This document shows, in pieces, positions 34,876 through 43,014 of a stretch of DNA of 50,821 nt. Made by a program: the position numbers and the translations under genes. Origin of the DNA: Pseudarthrobacter albicanus (GTDB lineage Bacteria; Actinomycetota; Actinomycetes; Actinomycetales; Micrococcaceae). Location of the stretch: assembly GCF_018224015.1 (NCBI RefSeq), contig NZ_JAGPOT010000020.1:1-50821 (forward strand), read 5' to 3'. The stretch's first letter is position 1; every line of letters begins with the position of its first letter. The notes under the pieces are model-generated. The model made no database searches, had not been told where the DNA came from, and saw only the letters and a program-made list of their open reading frames with translations.

Positions 34876-34941
34876 CCCAACTGGGTGGCAGCAGTTGTCG
34901 TTTTGGGCGCTCGTAACGACAACTGCTGCGGGTCAGTTGGG
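34876..34941. terminator. Extended inverted repeat between convergent genes
   Basis: Inner perfect 15-bp arms GCAGCAGTTGTCGTT (34888-34902) and complement (34915-34929), 12-nt loop. The outer 8-bp arms CCCAACTG (34876-34883) and CAGTTGGG (34934-34941) continue the stem. It serves both convergent genes and overlaps the DUF3159 stop. No T-tract is present. Confidence 0.6.
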
Positions 34942-35670
34942 TTCGGGAGCCGGCGCCGGGGCGGGCTTGGTCAGCAGCCACGCGATCCACACGCCCAGGA
35001 GATACAGCGGCGCCCCCATCAGGAGCCGGGTCGTGGCCAGGCCGGCGAGGCCGGGCTCGCCCATCAGGTACAGGGGAACCTGCACCACCAGGCGCAGCAC
35101 CAGTACCGAGACGATCACCCAGGTGCCGATCCGGTACGCCTTCACCCTGGCCGGGTGCTTGCGCCACTCCACCCCCTCGTTCCGGATGAAACCGAACAGC
35201 AGGCCGGCGAAGGGCCAGCGGACGGCAATTGAGAGGGACATCGCCAGGATGTACCCGGTATTGGTGAGGAAGCCGATGACATAGAAGTCCTCGGCTTTTC
35301 CGGTGGTGTTGGCAAGCCACGCCGACAGGCCGACGCCGACAATCCCGGCCAGCGCCTGGGTCAGCGGGCGGCGCTGGATCAGCCGGGCGACGGTGAACAC
35401 CGCGGCCGCCGCCAGCGCTGCGATCAGGGCCATGGTCAGATCACGCATGAGGGTGAACACGATGAGGAAGACCAGACCGGGCAGGATGCTCTCGGCGATG
35501 CCCTGGAAGCCGCCGGCACTCTTCCATACGTCGATGTTGCCGTCGCTGGAACGGCGCAGTCCGGCCTTCGCCGCATAGCCCTCGGCGAGCTGGGCCGCCG
35601 AGGGTGGCGGCGAGGGCTGCGCCGGGTCCTTCTCCGCGGAGCCAGGCTCTGGATGTTCGGGCAAGGTCAT
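34933..35670 (-). CDS. DUF3159 domain-containing membrane protein
   Basis: 245 residues. After a Pro-rich N-terminus (PEPGSAEKDPAQPSPPPSAA) come about six membrane segments: SILPGLVFLIVFTLM, MALIAALAAAAVFTVARLI, ALAGIVGVGLSAWLA, GFLTNTGYILAMSLSIAV, WVIVSVLVLRLVVQVPLYL and APLYLLGVWIAWLL. The family's conserved GFIRNEGVEWRKHPARVKAYRIGTW loop is present. Function unknown. ATG 35670 overlaps the OB-fold gene stop, with AGGAGGAGCA as ribosome binding site, so it is cotranslated as the last gene of that operon. Confidence 0.9.
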   Translation of the reverse strand: MTLPEHPEPGSAEKDPAQPSPPPSAAQLAEGYAAKAGLRRSSDGNIDVWKSAGGFQGIAESILPGLVFLIVFTLMRDLTMALIAALAAAAVFTVARLIQRRPLTQALAGIVGVGLSAWLANTTGKAEDFYVIGFLTNTGYILAMSLSIAVRWPFAGLLFGFIRNEGVEWRKHPARVKAYRIGTWVIVSVLVLRLVVQVPLYLMGEPGLAGLATTRLLMGAPLYLLGVWIAWLLTKPAPAPAPEPN

Positions 35671-36041
35671 TGCTCCTCCTGGCGGGAGAGTATCTCGTAG
35701 CGGGGATTGAACATGGTGGGCAGTCCGTCACGGATCGTGACCATGCCCTCGAGCCGGAGTTCGGTGCCGGCGTCGATCCCGGGGATGCGCCGCCGTCCCA
35801 GCCAGATGACGCGCAGGCGGTCCTGGGGCCGGGCCGCGCCCTGGCGTTGCGCCTCCGCCACGGCCCGCGGCCTGGGCGGAGCGTCGTCATGGTCGACGAG
35901 GATGGCGATGAAGGACGCCACCTTGCTCGCCGGCGCGTAGGTGACCGATTCGATGAAGCCGTGGCACAGCACCCGCCCCCGGTCCGGCAGTTCCCTGACG
36001 GAGACCGGCGCAACTGGTTCCTTGCGGGCGGCATCAACCAA
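35667..36041 (-). CDS. OB-fold nucleic acid-binding domain protein
   Basis: 124 residues in the small actinobacterial OB-fold family found between DUF3710 and DUF3159 genes. The five-strand barrel pattern is visible: RGRVLCHGFIESVTYA, SFIAILVDHDD, DRLRVIWLGRRRIPGIDAGTELRLEGMVTIRDGLPTMFNPRYEIL. The start is TTG 36041 (LVDAARKEPVAP), overlapping the DUF3710 stop by 8 bp; no better start exists. It probably binds single-stranded nucleic acid or a protein. The immediate overlap on both sides points to a tight operon with DUF3710 and DUF3159. Confidence 0.85.
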   Translation of the reverse strand: MVDAARKEPVAPVSVRELPDRGRVLCHGFIESVTYAPASKVASFIAILVDHDDAPPRPRAVAEAQRQGAARPQDRLRVIWLGRRRIPGIDAGTELRLEGMVTIRDGLPTMFNPRYEILSRQEEQ

Positions 36042-36747
36042 TCTGGGTAATCTCCGGTCCGCGTTCGGGCTGCCCCAGGTCCGGGGCGGCCATGGGGGCG
36101 GGTGCCGCGTTGTCCGTGGGCAGGCGGAGCTGCAGCAGGTCGCGCGGCGGCATCGGGTTCTCGCCGCGGACCACCACGATCTGCCGGAACATGTCTTCGA
36201 GCGCGGCCGCCGCGGCCCGGTCCAGTGCGGCCTCGCCGCCCAGGACGCCCCGGAGGAACCAGCGGGGACCGTCGACGCCGATGAAGCGCGCCGCCCGGTA
36301 ACCGTGCGAGCCGTCCGTGCCGCCGGCGGGAAGCTTGGCGACGAGTTCGGTGCCGAAGCTGCCCTGGATCTCCTCGACCTGGCCGCCCTGGCTGCCGACG
36401 GACTGGCCGATCTGCTCGCGGATTTCTTCCCAGAGGCCTTCGGAGCGGGGGGCGGCAAACGCCTGCAGCTGCAGGCTTGAGCCATCCAGGTCCATGGTCA
36501 CAGCCACCACGCGCTGCGTGGCCTCCTCGACCTCAAGCCGGAGCTGCAGGCCTTCGCGGGGCGCGATCAGGAGCGCCCCGAGATCCACATAGCCGTCCTG
36601 GCTCTCGATTTCAGAGACGTCGAAGGGCCCCTTGGAAACACGGAAATCGCCGGCGGCAGCCGCGGCGGAGCCAACAGCCGCGGCCTCCGGGGTTTCCGGC
36701 TCCGTCAGCTGTTCCTGCTTGGCTTTCCTGCCACGCCCAAAAACCAT
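36034..36747 (-). CDS. DUF3710 domain-containing protein
   Basis: 237 residues from ATG 36747, with AAGGAGAC upstream. A charged linker (KAKQEQLTEPETPEAAAVGS) precedes the conserved domain: RVSKGPFDVSEIESQDGYVDLGALLIAP, VTMDLDGSSLQLQAFAAPRSEGLWEEIREQI, YRAARFIGVDGPRWFLRGVLGGEAA and FRQIVVVRGENPMPPRDLLQLRLP. No catalytic motif or membrane segment is known to me. It is a conserved neighbour of dut in actinobacteria. About 160 bp separate it from dut, a GC-rich stretch with repeated GGGCCGGAC-like words and no gene. Confidence 0.9.
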   Translation of the reverse strand: MVFGRGRKAKQEQLTEPETPEAAAVGSAAAAAGDFRVSKGPFDVSEIESQDGYVDLGALLIAPREGLQLRLEVEEATQRVVAVTMDLDGSSLQLQAFAAPRSEGLWEEIREQIGQSVGSQGGQVEEIQGSFGTELVAKLPAGGTDGSHGYRAARFIGVDGPRWFLRGVLGGEAALDRAAAAALEDMFRQIVVVRGENPMPPRDLLQLRLPTDNAAPAPMAAPDLGQPERGPEITQIG

Positions 36748-36908
36748 GGGGTTGTCTCCTTAGTTGTGATCCTGTGCCGCCGCCCGGCGTCCGCGCGGCG
36801 GCGCCCCTTCCCGGGGGCAGGCGCCTGCTTGAAATCCCTGCATAAAACTGTCGGCCGACCGGTGGGCCGGACCGCGGGCCTAACCGTGGGGCCGGACAAC
36901 GGCTCCGG

Positions 36909-37385
36909 TCAGGCCTGCGCGCCGAAGCCGCCGGTGGATCCGAAGCCCCCCGCGCCGCGGACCGAGCCGTCCAGTTCCTCGACGGGCAGGAACCGGGCGT
37001 GTTCCACGCGCTGGATGACCATTTGTGCAATTCTATCGCCGCGCTTGAGTTCGATCGCCTCGTGCCGGTCGGTATTGAGCAGTGTCACGGCGATTTCTCC
37101 CCGGTAGCCCGCGTCCACGGTGCCGGGAGCGTTCACCACCGTCAGTCCATGTTTGGTGGCCAGGCCAGACCGCGGGTGGATCAGGGCGACGAAGCCGTGC
37201 GGCAGGGCGATGGACACGCCCGTCGGAACGAGGCGGCGCTCCCCCGGCTCCAGCACGACGTCCTCGCGCGCGCGCAGGTCCGCTCCGGCGTCGCCCGGGT
37301 GCGCGTACGACGGCGGTTCCAGTCCGTCGTCGAGCATTTTCAGCTGCACGGTGAGGGTGGGGGCGGCGGTGTTCTCTTCAGTCAC
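36909..37385 (-). CDS. dut: dUTP diphosphatase
   Basis: 158 residues, trimeric all-beta dUTPase; hydrolyses dUTP to dUMP and pyrophosphate, keeping uracil out of DNA. All five motifs are visible: HPGDAGADLRA (1), HPRSGLATKHGLTV (2), GTVDAGYRGEIAVTLLN with the catalytic Asp (3), RGDRIAQMVI (4) and the C-terminal RGAGGFGSTGGF (5). GTG 37385 is the start. A TAGAGT box (37394-37399) lies 8 bp upstream and would give a near-leaderless transcript, though GAGGGA could also act as a weak ribosome binding site. DUF3093 diverges from it. Confidence 0.96.
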   Translation of the reverse strand: MTEENTAAPTLTVQLKMLDDGLEPPSYAHPGDAGADLRAREDVVLEPGERRLVPTGVSIALPHGFVALIHPRSGLATKHGLTVVNAPGTVDAGYRGEIAVTLLNTDRHEAIELKRGDRIAQMVIQRVEHARFLPVEELDGSVRGAGGFGSTGGFGAQA

Positions 37386-37393
37386 AGTCCCTC

Positions 37394-37399
37394 ACTCTA
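37394..37399 (-). promoter_or_regulatory. -10 box upstream of dut
   Basis: TAGAGT on the minus strand, eight bases before GTG 37385. Confidence 0.3.
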
Positions 37400-37545
37400 A
37401 CGCCAGCACCAGGATAGGCCTAGCCGGGGCAGCCCCGCCCGTGCGCCTGCCCCGCGCCCGCATCCCGTGCCCCTGCCCTGCCCACAGACAGGTGCGCCGC
37501 GGCACCCAAGATGAAATAGCCCGGAAAAAGTGGAAAGCTGGGCCT

Positions 37546-38031
37546 ATGCCAGAATCCAGCGCAGCTGCGCCTGCCCCCAAGAGCGCACCCGGTGCCGCCA
37601 CCGTTCTTTATACCGAGAAGCTCTGGCCGAACTTCTGGATCTGGCTGGTCTCGGCGGGACTCTCAAGCGCCGGCATCCTGATGCTGGCACCCATCAGCCT
37701 TGCGGCGGGGATCACCGCCGCCGTCGTACTGTTTGCCATTATCGCCGTGCTGCTGGTCCTCTCCACGCCGACCATCACGGTGACAGCGTCAACCCTCCGG
37801 GTCGGCCGGGCCACCATTGAACGCAGCTTCCTCGGAACCGCGACGGCGTTCCGCCGCGCCGAAGCAACGGCGGAACGCGGCACCCGGCTCAACGGCCTGG
37901 CGTTTCTGTGCATCCGCGGCTGGGTGGATCCGGTGGTCCGGATCGAAATCACCGACCCGACCGACCGGACCCCGTACTGGCTGACGTCCAGCCGGCACCC
38001 GGAACGGCTGGTCGACGCCCTTCAGGGCTGA
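37546..38031 (+). CDS. DUF3093 domain-containing membrane protein
   Basis: 161 residues with two hydrophobic segments (FWIWLVSAGLSSAGILML and ITAAVVLFAIIAVLLVL) then a soluble PH-like region (ITVTASTLRVGRATIERSFLG, RLNGLAFLCIRGWVDPVVRIEI, DRTPYWLTSSRHPERLVDAL). It matches the DUF3093 family, always found beside dut and DUF4193 in actinobacteria. ATG 37546 gives MPESSAAAPAPKS. Function unknown; the topology suggests a membrane-tethered cytosolic domain. It converges with the DUF4193 gene 21 bp away, where a short GGCCC/GGGCC hairpin lies. Confidence 0.9.
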   Translation: MPESSAAAPAPKSAPGAATVLYTEKLWPNFWIWLVSAGLSSAGILMLAPISLAAGITAAVVLFAIIAVLLVLSTPTITVTASTLRVGRATIERSFLGTATAFRRAEATAERGTRLNGLAFLCIRGWVDPVVRIEITDPTDRTPYWLTSSRHPERLVDALQG

Positions 38032-38052
38032 CGCCCGGCGTGGCCCGTGGGC

Positions 38053-38352
38053 CTAGCCCTCGCATTCCCTGCAGTACAGGAGTCCACCCTTTTCGCGGGC
38101 GATCTGCGAACGGTGGCGGACGAGGAAGCAGGAGGCACAGGTGAATTCGTCGGCCTGGGCCGGCAGCACCCGGACCAGCAGTTCCTCCCCGGACAGGTCT
38201 GCGCCGGGGAGTTCGTAGCCTTCGGCGAGGTCGGATTCGTCTTCATCCACCACCGCGGGAGGCTTCTCCGTACGCCGCGCCTTCAACGCCTCGATGGAGT
38301 CCTCGCTGAGGTCCTCCTCGGTCTTGCGCGGCGCATCGTAATCTGTCGCCAT
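38053..38352 (-). CDS. DUF4193 domain-containing zinc-ribbon protein
   Basis: 99 residues. The start ATG 38352 gives MATDYDAPRKTEEDLSEDSIEAL, the invariant N-terminus of this actinobacterial family; a longer frame to 38469 is rejected. The C-terminus has two CxxC knuckles, TCASCFLVRHRSQIA and LYCRECEG, forming a probable zinc ribbon. The middle is very acidic (DEDESDLAEGYELPGADLSGEELL). Role unknown; conserved beside dut/DUF3093 and sepH. The 328-bp intergenic region to sepH holds divergent promoters and no gene I can support. Confidence 0.92.
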   Translation of the reverse strand: MATDYDAPRKTEEDLSEDSIEALKARRTEKPPAVVDEDESDLAEGYELPGADLSGEELLVRVLPAQADEFTCASCFLVRHRSQIAREKGGLLYCRECEG

Positions 38353-38680
38353 TATTTGTTGCTCACACTCCGCATTCGTTCGATTGGTCCGCCGTCTCCG
38401 GGCAGTCCTGCCGGGCTGGTAACCCCGCACCCCACCCGGGATCGGTTCTCCGTTGTCAACAACGGACACGCGGATTTTGTGCCCGATGTCGGGTCATTTT
38501 TGCTTAAGCTGCCACCGAAAGCCAGAGCCCTGTAATCCATGACCGGCGTCCCGTCCCCGGAGGGCCGGAAAACAGGCGGAAAGTCGCGGAAAATGACGGC
38601 GCGCCCTCTGTCCTAACCGGAAATACCGCCCATCAGTGGCAGAGTTTCGCTTGTTAGTAATGCCAGGGTGGAGGATTTGT

Positions 38681-40081
38681 ATGCAGGATCTACGGCTTGT
38701 AGGCGTCCACGACGACGGGGAGCATCTCCTGTTGCGCGGCGCCGGCGGCGAGAAGTTCCAGCTGTCAATCGATGAGGCGCTTCGGGTGGCAGTCAGCCGG
38801 TCGTCGGCGAAAGCCGCATCGGGCGGGGGCGCCGCGCCTGTTGCCATGTCTCCGCGCGATATCCAGGCGCGGATCCGCAGCGGCGCGACGGCTGCCGAAG
38901 TGGCTGAGCTCGCCGGCATCGCGCTGGCGAAGGTCCAGCGCTACGAGGGCCCCGTGCTTGCCGAGCGTGAGCACGTGGCCATGCAGGCACGCAAGGTCGA
39001 GGTTGCCGCGCCTGCCCCCGGCCAGGACGTCTACCGTTCGGTATTCGGCGACAACCCGGCGTCCCTCGGCGAGATGGTGGCGCACCGGCTGACGGCCCAC
39101 GGCGTCGAGCCGTCGACCGTGGAGTGGGATTCCTGGCGGCGCCCGGACGGCAGCTGGAATGTCGTGGCCCGCTTCGAGGCGAAGCCCGGCGTGCAGCCCG
39201 TGATCGGCGAGGAGCCCCCGGCCATGTGGACGTTCAATCCGGCCCGGAAGTCGCTGCAGAATGCAAACCGCTGGGCCCAGCAGCTCAGCGAACTCGAGCC
39301 GCTGGACGGCCCCGTTCCAGCGCGCCGGCTGTCGGCCGTCGCGGACCGGCCCTTTGATTTTGAATCCGACGCCGACGCCGCGGCCAGGACCGCGACCGCC
39401 CAGCTCACCGTCATCCAGCAGCTGCTGCAGGACAGGAGCTACCAGGACCACGCCCAGCAGGACAAGGACTCGAACGGGCTGCTCGACATGCTGCGCTCCC
39501 GCCGCGGACAGCGCCTCGGCGTCAACGAGGACGCAGACGACGCCCTCGCCCTGCTCCTGACCAACGGCGTTCCGGCGGCCCACCCGCGGCCCTCCGAAGC
39601 CGGCCCGGAGCCGGAACCCGATCCGGCCGCAGCCCCTGCCCAGGCGCCGGACCTGGCGCCGGACCAGGAGACCGCGGCGCCCCCGGCCGATGCCTTGGCG
39701 GCGCCGGACCAGGCGCCGGACCAGGATGCCTTGGCCCGGCGGCGCGACGGCCGGCCCTCCATGCTGTCACGCCTCACCCTGGCCCCCCGCCACCCGGAGG
39801 AAGGCGATGACGCGCTCAAGCTGCACGACGGCGTCAGCACCGAAACCCGGGAGATCACCATCGCGGCTGCGCAGCTGCGCCCGCTCGGCCAGGCGGGCAC
39901 CGCCAGCAAAGGCCTGGACGAGCTGATCGGCGGCGGAACGTCCCGGCGCCAGCAGCGCGAATCGCCGGCAGCGTCCCGCACCGACCGGGAGGCAGAGCAG
40001 CCGGAGCGCCAGCCGGGCAAGCCGAAGCGCTCGAGCGTGCCCAGCTGGGATGAAATAGTCTTCGGAACCCGCAACGACTGA
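38681..40081 (+). CDS. sepH: Septation protein SepH
   Basis: 466 residues. SepH binds FtsZ and promotes its assembly in actinobacteria. The N-terminal DUF3071 region (MQDLRLVGVHDDGEHLLL, FQLSIDEALR) is followed by a helix-turn-helix-like segment needed for FtsZ interaction (SPRDIQARIRSGATAAEVAELAGIALAKVQRYE, about 70-103). A long disordered Pro/Ala/Asp linker with PDQAPDQ repeats precedes the conserved C-terminal tail SSVPSWDEIVFGTRND. ATG 38681 has GTGGAGG upstream. A frame from 38636 is longer but lacks support. Converges with tdk. Confidence 0.93.
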   Translation: MQDLRLVGVHDDGEHLLLRGAGGEKFQLSIDEALRVAVSRSSAKAASGGGAAPVAMSPRDIQARIRSGATAAEVAELAGIALAKVQRYEGPVLAEREHVAMQARKVEVAAPAPGQDVYRSVFGDNPASLGEMVAHRLTAHGVEPSTVEWDSWRRPDGSWNVVARFEAKPGVQPVIGEEPPAMWTFNPARKSLQNANRWAQQLSELEPLDGPVPARRLSAVADRPFDFESDADAAARTATAQLTVIQQLLQDRSYQDHAQQDKDSNGLLDMLRSRRGQRLGVNEDADDALALLLTNGVPAAHPRPSEAGPEPEPDPAAAPAQAPDLAPDQETAAPPADALAAPDQAPDQDALARRRDGRPSMLSRLTLAPRHPEEGDDALKLHDGVSTETREITIAAAQLRPLGQAGTASKGLDELIGGGTSRRQQRESPAASRTDREAEQPERQPGKPKRSSVPSWDEIVFGTRND

Positions 40082-40118
40082 ACGCCGCGGCCTTCCCGGC
40101 CGGGTTCTTCAGGGAGCC

Positions 40119-40138
40119 GCGCCGGTCAGGACCGGCGC
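40119..40138. terminator. Palindrome between convergent sepH and tdk
   Basis: GCGCCGGTC-AG-GACCGGCGC, overlapping the tdk stop codon. A weaker CGGCC/GGCCG stem lies just before it. It may terminate either gene. Confidence 0.4.
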
Positions 40139-40866
40139 AGGTCCCCGGCCCCGCCCCACAGCGCGGCGTCCACCTCGAAGGGCAGCAACTGCTCCTCCGC
40201 GGCCATCAGGCTGGCCGCGTGGGCGGTGACACGGCGCATGAAGTGGCGCCGGCACAGCGTCTCATAGCCGACGACGGGCGTGTGGCCGGCGTCGGTGCCG
40301 AACGTCCCGGCGTCGGTGCCGAAGGTCCCGGCGGCGACGCCGACGTCGCCGACCACCACCTGTTCGCCCTCCAGCACCATCACGCCGTCGACGGTGCGCG
40401 CGTTGTGCGTGGCGCGGCGGCCGCACCAGCACAGGGCCTCGACCTGCAGCACCCGGACGCGGTCCGCGAGCTCAATCAGCCGCTGCGAACCGGGAAAAAG
40501 CCGGGTCCGGAAGTCGGCACTGATGCCGAAGGCGAAGACGTCGACGCCGATCTCATCCACCACGCGCGCGAGCTGTTCGACCTGCTCGGGCGAGTAGAAC
40601 TGTGCCTCGTCGCAGATCAGGTAGTCCACGCGCAGGCCGGTGGTGCGCCGTCGTACCACTTCATCCCAGAAGTCCGTGCCGTCCAGCACCTCAACGCAAT
40701 CCGTCTCGAGCCCGAGCCGGCTGGAGATGCGGGTGCCGCCGGCCCGGTCATTGCGGCTGAACCGCACGCCGCCGCGCCCGCGGGCCCGGTGGTTGTAGTC
40801 CATCTGCAGGGCCAGGGTGGATTTTCCGCAGTCCATGGTGCCGGAAAAGAAGACAAGCTCAGCCAC
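40126..40866 (-). CDS. tdk: Thymidine kinase
   Basis: 246 residues, type II (TK1-like). Phosphorylates thymidine for dTTP salvage. Walker A FFSGTMDCGKSTLAL (about 7-20), Walker B LICDEAQFYSPEQV with catalytic Glu (about 88), GISADFRTRLFPGS, and the zinc site CWCGRRATHN with ETLCRRHF. The nucleotide-proximal lasso region carries a short tandem duplication, GTFGTDAGTFGTDAG, where other enzymes have a Tyr-x-x-x-CRxC loop. The GTG start at 40866 overlaps the stop of the phosphodiesterase-like gene, so translation is coupled. A dut gene lies upstream in the window but is not in the same operon. Confidence 0.93.
   Translation of the reverse strand: MAELVFFSGTMDCGKSTLALQMDYNHRARGRGGVRFSRNDRAGGTRISSRLGLETDCVEVLDGTDFWDEVVRRRTTGLRVDYLICDEAQFYSPEQVEQLARVVDEIGVDVFAFGISADFRTRLFPGSQRLIELADRVRVLQVEALCWCGRRATHNARTVDGVMVLEGEQVVVGDVGVAAGTFGTDAGTFGTDAGHTPVVGYETLCRRHFMRRVTAHAASLMAAEEQLLPFEVDAALWGGAGDLRRS
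40291..40332 (-). repeat. 21-bp tandem duplication inside tdk
   Basis: Two copies of a 21-bp unit (GTCGGTGCCGAACGTCCCGG plus C; second copy has one change), encoding GTFGTDA twice near the zinc site. Confidence 0.8.
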
Positions 40867-42193
40867 GCGGGGGCGCCTTCTTACCCTCGGCCTTGAAGCA
40901 CAGAAGCGGGACTTCCCGTTCCGCCTTCGTCAGCGATCCGTGTTGGCCCACCACCTCGAGGGCGGTCGGGCGCACCCGCCGGGTGTCGTAGAGGGCCAGG
41001 GCGTCCCGGGCGGCGATCATGACGTCGCCGATCCGCGGGGCAACCTCGGCGCGGACGTCCCCGAACAGGCCGCCGTTGATGGCCTCGTCCCGGGTGAAGG
41101 CCCAGATCCGGTCACCGAAGCGGGCACGCCAGGCATCGATCAGCCGCGCCCGGCCGGCGTCGCCCAGGGCCGCCTCAAGGTAGAGGTGGACCATCCGGGG
41201 TTCCCCCGCGGTGTGCCGGACACCGGCGATGAGGGCAGGGTCGGCCGAATAGTCGATCCGCTGTGATTCCGGCACGTCCAGCATGCCGTGGTCAGCCGTG
41301 AGCAGCACGGTGGTGCCGGGCGGCAGGGTGGCGTTGAGCCGCCGCACGGTGGCATCAAGTTCCTCGAGCTGGTACTCCCACTCTGGTGACTGGCAGCCGT
41401 GGCGGTGGCCGGCCTTGTCCAGTTCATTGACGTAGAAGTACATCAGGGCAGGGCCCGGGCCGGCCATGGCCTCGGCGGCGGCGGCGGTCCGGGCGTGCGA
41501 GGTGGTGCCGGTGACAAAGCGGCCGCCCCGGAGCGCGGCCTGGGTCATGGCCGAGTCGCTGAACTGGGGCAGGCTGACCGTCGTGACATCCACGTGCCCT
41601 GCGGCGCGCTCGAAGACGGTCGGGAAGGGCTGCCATTGCCGCGGGTCCACGCCGGGGTCCCAGTTGCCGAGCATGTTCACCACCCGGTCCTGGTCCGGGT
41701 CCAGCACGTCGTAGCCGACCATGCCGTGCTGCCCGGCGGGGATTCCGGTGCCGAAGCTGGCCAGGGACGCGGCGGTGGTGGACGGGAAGGTCGAGTCCAG
41801 CCAGACCGGCACCTTGCCCTGGCCGGCCTGCAGGACGGAACGCAGGAACGGGGTGTGCGCCGACTTCTGCTTCAGCAGGTTCCGGCCCAGTCCGTCGGCC
41901 AGGACGACGCAGACCCGCTTGGCCGCGGGCAGGTTCAGCCGGTTCTCGAAGCCGGGGACACCCAGACTGGAGGCGGCGCTGGTGAGCACCTCGGCGATGG
42001 AGCGCTGCCCGAATGCCGGAGCCGGCGGCAACGCGGACTCCGCAGCGGCGGGGGCAACAGCGGCGGACTCCGCAGCGGCGGGGGCAACAGCGGCGGACTC
42101 CGCAGGGGCGGGGGCAACAGTGGCGGGAGCACCAGCAGTGGGGGCACCAGGGGTGGGGACAGAAACCGGCTCGGGCACGCGGACCGGGGCCAT
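40859..42193 (-). CDS. Alkaline phosphatase-superfamily protein (nucleotide pyrophosphatase/phosphodiesterase-like)
   Basis: 444 residues. After a low-complexity Ala/Pro/Glu-rich N-terminus with a triplicated AESAAVAPAA-type repeat comes the alkaline phosphatase-superfamily core: VCVVLADGLGRNLLKQ (metal Asp), DSTFPSTTAASLASFGTG (nucleophile Thr), YFYVNELDKAGHRHG (metal Asp/His), LTADHGMLD (metal DH) and a late GQHGSL histidine. Such proteins hydrolyse phosphodiester or phosphate bonds in nucleotides or lipids. No signal peptide, so probably cytosolic. ATG 42193 sits next to the DUF5998 stop, and its stop overlaps tdk: a tight three-gene operon. Confidence 0.9.
   Translation of the reverse strand: MAPVRVPEPVSVPTPGAPTAGAPATVAPAPAESAAVAPAAAESAAVAPAAAESALPPAPAFGQRSIAEVLTSAASSLGVPGFENRLNLPAAKRVCVVLADGLGRNLLKQKSAHTPFLRSVLQAGQGKVPVWLDSTFPSTTAASLASFGTGIPAGQHGMVGYDVLDPDQDRVVNMLGNWDPGVDPRQWQPFPTVFERAAGHVDVTTVSLPQFSDSAMTQAALRGGRFVTGTTSHARTAAAAEAMAGPGPALMYFYVNELDKAGHRHGCQSPEWEYQLEELDATVRRLNATLPPGTTVLLTADHGMLDVPESQRIDYSADPALIAGVRHTAGEPRMVHLYLEAALGDAGRARLIDAWRARFGDRIWAFTRDEAINGGLFGDVRAEVAPRIGDVMIAARDALALYDTRRVRPTALEVVGQHGSLTKAEREVPLLCFKAEGKKAPPRG
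42031..42120 (-). repeat. 30-bp tandem repeat, three copies, in the phosphodiesterase-like gene
   Basis: Three near-identical 30-bp units (CGGCGGACTCCGCAGCGGCG then GGGGCAACAG) each encode ten residues. Unit length is a multiple of three, so copy-number change keeps the frame. Confidence 0.85.
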
Positions 42194-42937
42194 TTAGCGC
42201 TGGTGGCCGCGGCTGAGGCGGTTCCCGAACATGCTGATCCGCGGGCGCGGGGGCAGGCCGGGCCCGGTATGCGGAGCCGGCGCGGCGGAACCGGTGTTCA
42301 CCGCGCGGAGGGCCCGGGCGAAGAGCTTGGCGTCCTGGACAGCCTGCAGCCCGTCGGCCTCGGCGCTGATCCGCAGGACAATGTCCTCCTGGGCGATGGT
42401 GCCGCTGTAGCCGTGGTCGGCCTCGCACTGCGGATCCCCGCAGCTGGCCGGACCCATGTCGAGGCGCTGCCCGCCGGACCAGGCGATGGACAGGGTCAGC
42501 TCGCGGACCGGGTCCGATGCCTTGTAGTCCTGCGGCTGGGCGTAGACGTAGCTGAGCACCACGGAGCGGATCTGCGTCACGGGAACGGATTCGGTGGAGA
42601 CCTGCGCCACGGTCTGTTCGCCGGCTTCATCGAGCTGCTGGTCATCCACGTGGGTGATCACCAGCATGTCCTCGGTCAGCACCAGCACGGTGATGTGGCG
42701 CCGGACCTCGGCCCGGTCGAAGTGCGTCTCGAGGTGGACCAGGTGCGCCACACAGTCACGGCCGTCCAGGGCGTCGGCGACGACGTCCGCGACGAGCCGG
42801 GGGTAGAAACCGGCCTGCTGGAGGGCCCCTTCCAGGCTTTGACCCTGCGCGCTGTGGTCATGGAGTCCGGGGTGGTGCGCGGCCGGGCGTCCGGGGACGG
42901 GCGCCAGGGGCTTGGGTGTCGGCTGCTGGAAACTCAT
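42194..42937 (-). CDS. DUF5998 family protein
   Basis: About 247 residues, actinobacterial family of unknown function. Conserved blocks: LQQAGFYPRLVADVVADALDG, HLVHLETHFDRAEVRRHITVLVLTEDMLVITHVDD, TESVPVTQIRSVVLSYVYAQP and DMGPASCGDPQCEADHGYSGTIAQEDIVLRISAEADG, the last with a C-x4-C-x3-H cluster. The latter half resembles a PH-like domain. Start choices are ATG 42937 (MSFQQPTPKP, GGAG close upstream), ATG 42946 and GTG 42952. It is the first gene of the operon with the phosphodiesterase-like protein and tdk, the genes being 0-1 bp apart. Confidence 0.88.
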   Translation of the reverse strand: MSFQQPTPKPLAPVPGRPAAHHPGLHDHSAQGQSLEGALQQAGFYPRLVADVVADALDGRDCVAHLVHLETHFDRAEVRRHITVLVLTEDMLVITHVDDQQLDEAGEQTVAQVSTESVPVTQIRSVVLSYVYAQPQDYKASDPVRELTLSIAWSGGQRLDMGPASCGDPQCEADHGYSGTIAQEDIVLRISAEADGLQAVQDAKLFARALRAVNTGSAAPAPHTGPGLPPRPRISMFGNRLSRGHQR

Positions 42938-43014
42938 GGTCTCCATTTTCACAGATCGGCTGGGGACTTGCTAACTGCACGTGCTGCCGAAGGCCGGCAG
43001 GGCTCCTGGTACGG

